DNA of 5,722 bases from Flavobacteriales bacterium UBA4660. GTDB taxonomy: Bacteria; Bacteroidota; Bacteroidia; Flavobacteriales_D; Sanyastnellaceae. Location: positions 1 to 5,722 of the forward strand of contig DHLU01000099.1 in the NCBI GenBank assembly GCA_002405435.1, read 5' to 3'. The notes beneath the pieces are model-generated. The model was not told where the DNA came from, made no database searches, and saw only the letters and a program-made list of their open reading frames with translations. The translations under genes were made by a program, and so were the position numbers. This document shows, piece after piece, positions 1 to 5,566 of the stretch. Positions within the stretch are counted from its first letter, which is position 1. The number at the start of each line of letters is the position of its first letter.

Positions 1-118
1 AGTTGACCTGTATTAAGATGCGGGTTTAACAGCCGGGCCAAAGTAGCAGATACCCGCCTTCCCGGAAGGGTAAGAAATGTTAACTTTCTTTCAAGGTTGG
101 ACGGCCAATAGATGATTT
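1..118. other. Intergenic stretch downstream of mazG, no gene seen
   Basis: All three plus-strand frames hit a stop within the first 30 bases (TGA at 4-6, TAA at 14-16, TAA at 27-29), so at most the last few codons of a left-hand gene could lie here. Two inverted repeats are visible. GCGGGT (20-25) pairs with ACCCGC (52-57) across 26 nt, and CCTTC (57-61) pairs with GAAGG (65-69) with a 3-nt loop. The second lies about 50 bases past the mazG stop but no clear U-tract follows it on the minus strand, so I do not call a terminator. Confidence 0.5.
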
Positions 119-895
119 TCAGGACTTCTTGGCCCTTTCCCAATAGACATCCATTTCTGACAGGGTCATTGTGCCCAGTTCTTTGCCGTCCTTCTTGCTT
201 TCAGACTCGAGAAACTGGAAACGTTTGATGAATTTGCGGTTGGTGCGTTCAAGCGCATCCTCCGGGTTAACACCGATAAAGCGGGCGTAGTTGATCAGGG
301 CAAAGAGCACATCTCCGAATTCGTCTTCCAGTCTGGCGGGATCTGTGTTGCCGTCTGCCTCCGCTTTGAGTTCTCCGAGTTCTTCCTGCACCTTATCCCA
401 GACTTGTTCCGGCCGCTCCCAGTCGAACCCCACGCCACGTGCCTTGTCTTGAATCCGCTGTGCCTTGACTACGGCGGGCAGCGAGCGCGGCACACCCTCC
501 AACACGCTGGTTTTTCCTTCCCGCAACTTGAGTTTTTCCCAGTTTGCCTTCACCTCTTCCTCATCGGCCACCTTCACATCACCATAAATGTGTGGGTGCC
601 TGGCTACCAGTTTTTCGCAAATCGCATTGAGCGCATCTCCGATATCAAACGACCCCTCCTCTGAAGCAATTTTAGCATAAAAAACCATATGCAGCAGGAG
701 GTCTCCGATTTCCCCCCGCATGCCGTCGCGGTCGCGGTCGAGAATGGCATCCCCCAGTTCGTACACCTCCTCAATGGTCAGGTGCCTCAGGCTTTCCATG
801 GTTTGTTTGCGGTCCCACGGACAGCCTGCCCGCAGTTCGTCCATGATGGTGAGCAGACGCGCAAAGGCTTCTTTTTTTTGTTCGAGGGTGTTCAT
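119..895 (-). CDS. mazG: MazG nucleoside triphosphate pyrophosphohydrolase
   Basis: MazG hydrolyses (d)NTPs to NMP and pyrophosphate in the cytoplasm; the family is associated with clearing aberrant nucleotides and, in E. coli, with lowering (p)ppGpp. The 258-aa product has the usual two tandem all-alpha domains. The N-terminal domain carries CPWD at 25-28, the metal-binding EExxE at 42-46 and ExxD at 62-65, then the family signature ARHPHIYGD at 98-106. The C-terminal domain has the linker signature RGVGFDW at 153-159, EExxE at 171-175, and EFGD at 192-195 followed by a helix ending INYAR. The length matches full-length MazG (about 260). I start at the ATG at 895, which gives MNTLEQ, typical of Bacteroidota MazG; an upstream in-frame TTG at 916 would add seven residues with no family support. 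It is divergent from acyP with only 32 bp between starts. No odd residues were seen in the catalytic motifs. Confidence 0.96.
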   Translation of the reverse strand: MNTLEQKKEAFARLLTIMDELRAGCPWDRKQTMESLRHLTIEEVYELGDAILDRDRDGMRGEIGDLLLHMVFYAKIASEEGSFDIGDALNAICEKLVARHPHIYGDVKVADEEEVKANWEKLKLREGKTSVLEGVPRSLPAVVKAQRIQDKARGVGFDWERPEQVWDKVQEELGELKAEADGNTDPARLEDEFGDVLFALINYARFIGVNPEDALERTNRKFIKRFQFLESESKKDGKELGTMTLSEMDVYWERAKKS

Positions 896-914
896 TCCGT
901 GCGTACGTTCGTGC

Positions 915-920
915 AAAGGA
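915..920 (+). promoter_or_regulatory. Shine-Dalgarno-like site for acyP
   Basis: AAAGGA lies 7 nt upstream of the acyP ATG at 928. It is one of the few good purine-rich ribosome binding sites in the window and supports this start. It sits inside the 32-bp gap between the divergent mazG and acyP starts. Confidence 0.5.
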
Positions 921-927
921 ACAACGA

Positions 928-1194
928 ATGAGATATTGCATCAGCATACGGGGCAAGGTTCAGGGGGTATGGTTTCGCAAGCATGCACACGACAAGGCCA
1001 TGTCACTTGGCCTGAAGGGTTTTGTGAAAAATCTTCCCGATGGCAGCGTTTATTGTGAGGTGGAAGGGGGATTCGCACAACTGGAGGCCTTTGCCGATTG
1101 GTGCAGCACGGGCTCTCCGCTGTCTGAAGTGAGCGGCGTAGCGGTCAGCCGGGAAGAAAATGCCGGGTTCCTTACCTTCGAGATTGTGGGGTAA
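928..1194 (+). CDS. acyP: Acylphosphatase
   Basis: This small cytoplasmic enzyme hydrolyses carboxyl-phosphate bonds such as those of acetyl phosphate or carbamoyl phosphate; its physiological role in bacteria is poorly defined. The 88-aa product is a complete acylphosphatase (family about 90 residues). The signature GKVQGVWFR at 9-17 supplies the phosphate-binding loop and the catalytic Arg17. The second signature, around GLKGFVKNLPDGSV (28-41), contains the catalytic Asn35, and the C-terminus ends in the usual beta strand (FLTFEIVG). The ATG at 928 is preceded by AAAGGA. The gene converges on the ABC permease gene; the stops are separated by 28 bp, which contain an 8-bp palindrome GGTGCACC (1200-1207) but no U-tract terminator. 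Its promoter must lie in the tiny gap or within the mazG 5' end. Confidence 0.95.
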   Translation: MRYCISIRGKVQGVWFRKHAHDKAMSLGLKGFVKNLPDGSVYCEVEGGFAQLEAFADWCSTGSPLSEVSGVAVSREENAGFLTFEIVG

Positions 1195-1222
1195 ACGGAG
1201 GTGCACCGCTAGGGAGTTCTGT

Positions 1223-2473
1223 TTAACGCAGCCGCACGCGGGGGTCAATCCAGCCGTAAATGAGGTCAACGCACACATTCACGGCTACAAAGGCTGCGGC
1301 AATCACGATCACGCCGCCCATCACCACGGGCATATCCTGTTTCTCAATGGCGCCGAACATCTCCTGCCCCAGTCCTTTCCAACCGAATACAAACTCCACA
1401 AACACGGCGCCGGCCAGCAGCGAGGCAAACCAGCCGCTGACTGCCGTTACGACCGGATTTAGGGCGTTACGCAGGCCGTGCCGCCAGACTACCTGACGCT
1501 CACTGAGGCCTTTGGCCCTTGCCGTGCGGATGTAGTCCTGTGACAAGACTTCGAGCAATGAACTTCTGGTGAGTTGCACGATGACCGAGAGCGGGCGGAT
1601 CATGAGGGTAAAAACGGGCAGAATCAGGTTGGCCGGATTGAGGTATTCACCTGCATATACATCAACACTGTAGAGGCTGCCGGTCATGTTGAGTCCCGTG
1701 CCTGGCAGTACGACCGACCAGGCCAGCGGGCCTGTATCAGACAACCAGTATGCTGCCAGGGACGTTACCAGCAGCACCAGAAACCATCGCGCGCGGGGCA
1801 TCTTGCTTCGAAAGAGCAGGCCGGACAACAACCAAACCGACAACACGGCCATGGGCCAAAGAGGCAGCGCGATCTGTTCCCGCCACACCACTGCACCCAG
1901 CCACGCCACCAGCATTGCTACAAAAAACGAGGGTCCTGCCATGCCTACCGCCGTGCAGAGTAGCAGCAGGCGGTCTGACCAGGCGTCTTTGTGCAGGGCG
2001 CAGTAAATGCCCAGCAGCAACCCAATGACCAGGGCCAGGCCGATCGACAGTACGGCCAGTACGATGGTACCGGGCAGGGCAGATGAGAGAATCGACGATA
2101 CACTTTTGTCAGAAAGGAATGAGCGTTTGAGGTAAGGAAACTTAGCCACCAACACGCGGGCACGACCGACTTTACAAAGTTTTGCCGCCCGGTATACCAT
2201 GCTATCGAGGTATATCCGACTTTCCGGGTTGACGGAATTATGCACAGACAGCGGCGAAAGGTCGTTGAGGTACAACGCGAATCTTTTGCCCAGAGGCAGG
2301 TCAAGGTCAAGTTTTCGGCGGATATTCCGGAGGGTCTCCTCAGGCGCATTTTCACCTGCAATGTTCCGTGCCGGATCTCCGGGGGCCAGGTTAAAGAGAA
2401 AAAAAACAGTGGTTACGACCCCAAGCAGGACCAGCAAACCATAGGCTGATTTCTTCAGCAGGTAACGCAGCAT
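1223..2473 (-). CDS. ABC transporter permease, DppB/OppB family, with extra segments
   Basis: This is an inner-membrane permease subunit of a peptide/nickel-type (Dpp/Opp) ABC transporter. The product is 416 aa. It opens with a membrane helix at about 9-30 followed by LAPGDPA, typical of DppB N-termini. The binding-protein-dependent transport core runs from about 133 to the end, with membrane segments near 135-160, 175-197, 285-305, 343-363 and 383-405. The cytoplasmic EAA loop that docks on the ATPase is clear: DYIRTARAKGL at 313-323 and RHGLRNALNPV at 331-341. The C-terminus has the family ending DPRVR (410-414). It is longer than usual (about 310-340 aa) because of a polar stretch at about 65-130 and an extra hydrophobic region at about 203-255 that may add two membrane segments. 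No ATPase, second permease or binding-protein gene is in the window, so the substrate cannot be assigned. It lies 22 bp after the DoxX-like gene and is probably cotranscribed with it. Confidence 0.9.
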   Translation of the reverse strand: MLRYLLKKSAYGLLVLLGVVTTVFFLFNLAPGDPARNIAGENAPEETLRNIRRKLDLDLPLGKRFALYLNDLSPLSVHNSVNPESRIYLDSMVYRAAKLCKVGRARVLVAKFPYLKRSFLSDKSVSSILSSALPGTIVLAVLSIGLALVIGLLLGIYCALHKDAWSDRLLLLCTAVGMAGPSFFVAMLVAWLGAVVWREQIALPLWPMAVLSVWLLSGLLFRSKMPRARWFLVLLVTSLAAYWLSDTGPLAWSVVLPGTGLNMTGSLYSVDVYAGEYLNPANLILPVFTLMIRPLSVIVQLTRSSLLEVLSQDYIRTARAKGLSERQVVWRHGLRNALNPVVTAVSGWFASLLAGAVFVEFVFGWKGLGQEMFGAIEKQDMPVVMGGVIVIAAAFVAVNVCVDLIYGWIDPRVRLR

Positions 2474-2495
2474 TCCGTTTCAGATCCTGCGGCGT

Positions 2496-3848
2496 TCAGG
2501 GAAGGAAATTGTCGGCCTTGGCACTCTCAAACTCAAGAATATCGCGGTGCGCCCACATGTTCTTCACCACCGCCTTCTCGAGGTACACAAGTCCGGGGTT
2601 GGAACGGATAATAATCTTGAGTTCTGTACCATCGTTGACCAAAAAGGGAAATGCCAGCTGGTTGTCATGTCGGAATGCATCGGCCTGTTCGTAATCCGCA
2701 CTGGTAATCGCGAATACGGGTATACCCGCCTCCTGTGCCTTGTCACAAAAAGCTTTGACCCGCGCCGTTGCGGAGGGATCCCAGGTCTTCAGGTCTTTGG
2801 AGATTACCCAAAAGCACTTCTCCAGTGCCAGCAGGGAATCTTTCATTTCAACGCCATCAAAATCAGTGGGCTTGAAGTCCTGAATCTTGGGCCTGTAGCC
2901 CTTCTGCACCTCCCGGGTATAGGTCATGTCAGCGATTGGGGCCGTCCACGTAGTATCTTTCCATATCTCCGACTCATGGTACGCGTCGCTGTCCAGTTCC
3001 TTCAATTCGCCCGTTATCTTGTTTTTGAGGGTATAAAAAGCCAGCGTTTTCGGTTCGGGAAGTCCGAGCTCCGTTGCCGTTTTCATCTGGTCAATCAGGT
3101 TGTTTCCTATCGCATAGGCCCGGTAATCTTTCAGTGGCAGGTGGCTATAGGTATAGTACTGCACATAACCGGTCACCAGCAGCGGTGCCAGCGCCATGAG
3201 CCACACCTTAGGTCCGGCATACCTTTTTACTACCATGGCCATTCCGACAGCGATGATGGTAAAGGATACCGGAAACAGCCACTTGAGCTGGAAGACGGAA
3301 AAAACACCGATGAGTACGAGCGATACGCCGAGGTACCAGAGGTCTTCGCTATCTGTGTTCAGTGCGAACTTCTTTCGCCACGCAGCGATAAAGACCGGGA
3401 GCACCAGGATGAGCAACACGATATCCTTGTAGAAAGATTGCCTGGGCTCTAAGGGTATGGCGTCACCGAAGCATCCGCAGGTTTCCACGCAGGTATCTGG
3501 AAACGACTTCATCTCCGCTGAAGGCTTAAAGACCTCTCTGCGGTCGATGCAGGACGCCGTGTAGTTGGTCAGCCAGAGAAAAAATACCGTCATGAACATG
3601 ATCAGTGAAGTGGTAAGCCTGGGCCATGCACCCAGAAGCAGCGCCACACCCAGCAACACCTCTCCCACCACAATAAATATGGCAATGGGAATCACATAAG
3701 GGATCAAACCGGGATAGTTGAGGGCACTTTCAGCAAAATATTCTTCCAGTTTATACCCAAAACCGATTACATCATTGACTTTGATGAGTCCGGATACAAT
3801 AAAGAGCGAGCCGACAACCACGCGGCAAAAAATGGTAAGGTATTTCAT
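2496..3848 (-). CDS. DoxX/MauE-like membrane protein with thioredoxin-like C-terminus (BT_3928-like)
   Basis: The function is unknown. The 450-aa product resembles the Bacteroidota BT_3928 family. The N-terminal part is a DoxX/MauE-type membrane domain: helices at about 4-22, 48-74, 79-95 and 142-156. A cysteine-rich loop between helices 3 and 4 (C100, C120, C124, C126) includes CGCFGDAI at 124-131, the motif seen in MauE-like proteins linked to disulfide chemistry. Further hydrophobic segments lie at about 168-186, 189-206 and 214-230. A soluble region follows, and about 340-440 looks like a thioredoxin/peroxiredoxin-like fold with the family signature IIIRSNPGL (412-420). That domain has no CxxC; its cysteines are C345 and C368. 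I start at the ATG at 3848, which gives MKYLTIFCR directly at helix 1; the longer frame to 3947 begins with TTG and adds 33 residues unlike the family. A role in envelope redox or quinone-linked electron transfer is inference. The permease gene follows after 22 bp. Confidence 0.85.
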   Translation of the reverse strand: MKYLTIFCRVVVGSLFIVSGLIKVNDVIGFGYKLEEYFAESALNYPGLIPYVIPIAIFIVVGEVLLGVALLLGAWPRLTTSLIMFMTVFFLWLTNYTASCIDRREVFKPSAEMKSFPDTCVETCGCFGDAIPLEPRQSFYKDIVLLILVLPVFIAAWRKKFALNTDSEDLWYLGVSLVLIGVFSVFQLKWLFPVSFTIIAVGMAMVVKRYAGPKVWLMALAPLLVTGYVQYYTYSHLPLKDYRAYAIGNNLIDQMKTATELGLPEPKTLAFYTLKNKITGELKELDSDAYHESEIWKDTTWTAPIADMTYTREVQKGYRPKIQDFKPTDFDGVEMKDSLLALEKCFWVISKDLKTWDPSATARVKAFCDKAQEAGIPVFAITSADYEQADAFRHDNQLAFPFLVNDGTELKIIIRSNPGLVYLEKAVVKNMWAHRDILEFESAKADNFLP

Positions 3849-3955
3849 GTCGTCAAAGGATCTGATTGAGGGCAGCAAGTTATGAAGCCCATCCTGAATG
3901 AAAAGTGAAATTTGCCAACGGCCGGCGCGTATGGCCGAAAGGAGCAAAACTTCAT
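3845..3955 (-). CDS. Candidate 36-codon leader ORF before the DoxX-like gene
   Basis: In the 144-bp gap on the minus strand an ORF runs from the ATG at 3955 (MKFCSFRPYAP...) to a TGA that overlaps the DoxX-like start codon as ATGA (3848-3845). AAGGA (3961-3965) lies 5 nt before its ATG, a better ribosome site than most genes here have. These two features would fit translational coupling. Against it, the peptide (rich in F, C and P) matches nothing I recognise, and an ORF of this size is expected by chance. It may simply be leader RNA. Confidence 0.15.
   Translation of the reverse strand: MKFCSFRPYAPAVGKFHFSFRMGFITCCPQSDPLTT
3919..3937 (-). repeat. Inverted repeat in the DoxX-like gene leader
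   Basis: CGGCC (3919-3923) pairs with GGCCG (3933-3937) across a 9-nt loop, in the gap between the DUF1599 and DoxX-like genes. No U-tract follows on the minus strand, so it is not an intrinsic terminator. It could be a leader hairpin or chance in GC-rich sequence. Confidence 0.3.
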
Positions 3956-3992
3956 GGGTTTCCTTCGTCGCAGCGCCGGGGCCCGGACGTTG

Positions 3993-4544
3993 TCAGGCCT
4001 GCCCCTGAGGCTCGTTCATGCGTATAAGCGCAAACATGGCATAGTTGACGATATCGCGGTAACCGCTGTCCACTCCCTCACTCACCTTGGTACGCCCGCT
4101 GTTGTCTTCAATCTGTTTGATGCGCAGGAGTTTCATCAGGATCAGGTCGGTGAATGACGAAACACGCATTTCCCGCCAGGCCTCCCCGTAATCATGGTTC
4201 TTTCTGAGCATGAGTTCCCTGGTGACTTCAAATTCGCTGGAGTATAGTTCCCTGGCCTCCTCCTTCGTCAGTTCGAGCCGGGAATCACCCTTAAGCCGCA
4301 GCTGAATGAGGGCCATGATGCTGTAATTGACGATGCCCACAAATTCGTCTTCAATTCCTTCATTCACCTTGCTTTCACCGGTCTCTTCCAGGGTGCGGAT
4401 CCGCTGGGCCTTTATAAAGACCTGGTCGGTGAGGCTGGTGGTACGCAGAATCCGCCAGGCACTCCCGTAGTCATCCATCTTATGGAAGAAGAGTTCGGCG
4501 CAGCGCGCTTCCTGCACGAGGTATTGTTCACGGGTCTTGTCCAT
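3993..4544 (-). CDS. DUF1599 (Nmad1) double-repeat protein
   Basis: The biochemical role is unknown; Pfam names the domain nucleotide modification associated domain 1. The 183-aa, mostly helical, soluble-looking protein consists of two copies of the domain at about 22-80 and 115-174. Each reads DYGxAWRxxR, then SxTDxxxxKxxRI, then KVxEG and IVNYxxxALI. Hand alignment with a one-residue gap gives roughly 27 identities over 59 positions, so this is an internal duplication. I start at the ATG at 4544 (MDKTREQYL), which matches Bacteroidota homologues as I know them; the frame stays open upstream to 4655, but that extension would overlap the folP 5' end and has no family support. It is divergent from folP across 64 bp and upstream of the DoxX-like gene, an arrangement I recall as common in Bacteroidota. 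Involvement in nucleotide or pterin metabolism is inference from the neighbour and the domain name. Confidence 0.88.
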   Translation of the reverse strand: MDKTREQYLVQEARCAELFFHKMDDYGSAWRILRTTSLTDQVFIKAQRIRTLEETGESKVNEGIEDEFVGIVNYSIMALIQLRLKGDSRLELTKEEARELYSSEFEVTRELMLRKNHDYGEAWREMRVSSFTDLILMKLLRIKQIEDNSGRTKVSEGVDSGYRDIVNYAMFALIRMNEPQGQA

Positions 4545-4577
4545 GTTCGGGTAGGGCCGGCACATTTCCCGGCGGTG

Positions 4578-4585
4578 CAAATTTG
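4578..4585. promoter_or_regulatory. Possible shared -7 promoter element for DUF1599 and folP
   Basis: CAAATTTG is a perfect palindrome in the 64-bp gap between the divergent starts (4544 and 4609). On either strand it matches the Bacteroidota -7 consensus TAnnTTTG at five of the six fixed positions. It sits 23 nt before the folP ATG and 33 nt before the DUF1599 ATG, a plausible distance for both. I see no good -33 TTTG at the expected distance on either strand, so the call is weak. Confidence 0.3.
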
Positions 4586-4608
4586 GCTTTCTTTGCCGCA
4601 CCTGCACC

Positions 4609-5472
4609 ATGGTATCTGCCCCAATTACAAAAAACAACACAATCAGCTTGCGCATCCGAGACCGACTCGTGGTGAAACATCACCCGATGGTCATGGGTAT
4701 TATCAATACAACGCCAGACTCGTTTTATGCCTCAAGCCGGTTTACCGACATTGACCTTGCCGTCAATAAGGCAGGCGAAATGCTCGATGCCGGCGCAGAC
4801 ATCATAGACCTGGGTGGACAAAGCACCCGGCCCGGCAGCACACGCATTGATGAAGCCACCGAACTGGAAAGGGTGCTACCGGTAGTCAAGGCCATCGCCC
4901 GTGCCTTCCCCGAGGCCCTGCTGTCGGTTGATACCTGGTATAGCCATGTGGCAAGGCAATGCCTCGATGCAGGCGCTTCAGTTATCAACGACATTACTGC
5001 AGGACAAGGTGATGCCGGCATGGCAGCCCTCGCCGCCGCCTACCGGGTACCGGTTATTCTGATGCACATGCAGGGAACGCCGGCTACCATGCAGCAGCAA
5101 CCCGCCTATACCGATGTGGTGGATGACGTATTCAGGTTTCTGGAACAGCGGATCCGGTATTTCCACGATGCAGGCGTACACGACCTCGTGGCTGATCCCG
5201 GTTTCGGTTTCGGAAAGACGCTGGCGCATAACCTCGCGCTGGCGAGAAGGTTTGATGAATTCACCATGACCGGTGTTCCCCTTCTGGCCGGTATATCGCG
5301 CAAATCGATGCTGCGCAGCCTCACCGGCCATGACACCGACGAAGTGCTTCCCGCCACTGCGGCCCTGCATATGTTTCTTCTGGAACGCGGCGCAGGCATC
5401 TTGCGCGTGCACGACGTAGCCGAAGCCGTTCAGTGCGTAAAAGTATTCGTCGCACTCCGCGACAAGCCATAG
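4609..5472 (+). CDS. folP: Dihydropteroate synthase (DHPS)
   Basis: This cytoplasmic TIM-barrel enzyme condenses p-aminobenzoate with 6-hydroxymethyl-dihydropterin pyrophosphate to give dihydropteroate in folate synthesis; it is the sulfonamide target. The 287-aa product has every family landmark: MGIINTTPDSF (29-39, loop 1), DLGGQSTRPG (67-76, loop 2), SVDTW (106-110), NDI (127-129), MHMQGTP (152-158), DPGFGFGKT (196-204), GISRKS (228-233) and the terminal RVHD (266-269) for pyrophosphate binding. Loop 2 has Gln71 where many DHPS have Glu (GGESTRPG). The ATG at 4609 gives a short N-terminal strand (TISLRIRDRL) before loop 1, as expected; Met27 would cut it off. There is no Shine-Dalgarno sequence, normal for this phylum. 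The gene is divergent from DUF1599 and closed by an intrinsic terminator about 60 bp after the stop, so it appears to be a single-gene transcript. Confidence 0.97.
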   Translation: MVSAPITKNNTISLRIRDRLVVKHHPMVMGIINTTPDSFYASSRFTDIDLAVNKAGEMLDAGADIIDLGGQSTRPGSTRIDEATELERVLPVVKAIARAFPEALLSVDTWYSHVARQCLDAGASVINDITAGQGDAGMAALAAAYRVPVILMHMQGTPATMQQQPAYTDVVDDVFRFLEQRIRYFHDAGVHDLVADPGFGFGKTLAHNLALARRFDEFTMTGVPLLAGISRKSMLRSLTGHDTDEVLPATAALHMFLLERGAGILRVHDVAEAVQCVKVFVALRDKP

Positions 5473-5511
5473 TGATCGGGAAGTCGCGTTGCCGCCGGCA
5501 GTATAAATGCG

Positions 5512-5526
5512 CATACCGCAGGTATG
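5512..5526 (+). repeat. Small inverted repeat after folP
   Basis: CATACC (5512-5517) pairs with GGTATG (5521-5526) around a 3-nt GCA loop, 8 nt before the terminator stem. It would form a second short hairpin in the folP 3' UTR, perhaps helping transcript end formation or stability. Confidence 0.45.
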
Positions 5527-5534
5527 AAATAAGA

Positions 5535-5566
5535 AAACCCCTCCGTTGAGGGGTTTGCTTTTTTCC
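5535..5566 (+). terminator. Intrinsic terminator of folP
   Basis: AAACCCCTC (5535-5543) and GAGGGGTTT (5548-5556) form a perfect 9-bp stem with a CGTT loop, followed by GCTTTTTTCC (5557-5566). It lies 63 nt past the folP stop. The A-rich bases before the stem (AAGAAAA) might let it work weakly on the minus strand too. Confidence 0.9.

Noticed and set aside
1..118. tRNA or structured RNA suggested by GCGGGT/ACCCGC pairing
   Set aside because: No T-loop or anticodon arm can be fitted, and the pairing is a single 6-bp stem across 26 nt.
1195..1222. Bidirectional terminator between acyP and the permease gene
   Set aside because: The gap has the palindrome GGTGCACC (1200-1207) but no U-tract on either strand and no stable long stem.
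1945..2361. 138-codon minus-strand frame inside the permease gene
   Set aside because: It is an alternative frame of a gene with clear permease motifs; it is rich in R, C and W and has no domain signal.
2547..3452. 301-codon open frame on the plus strand, antisense to the DoxX-like gene
   Set aside because: It lies wholly inside a recognisable membrane-protein gene on the other strand, has no family resemblance and an odd composition rich in H, R and Q; it is a reading-frame shadow.
3849..3947. 33-residue N-terminal extension of the DoxX-like protein
   Set aside because: It needs a TTG start and adds residues before the canonical first membrane helix; the ATG at 3848 fits the family.
4545..4655. 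N-terminal extension of the DUF1599 protein (MRKLIVLFFVIGADT...), which looks like a signal peptide
   Set aside because: The hydrophobic start overlaps the folP 5' coding region antisense, and family similarity begins at the ATG at 4544; a secreted form is unlikely.
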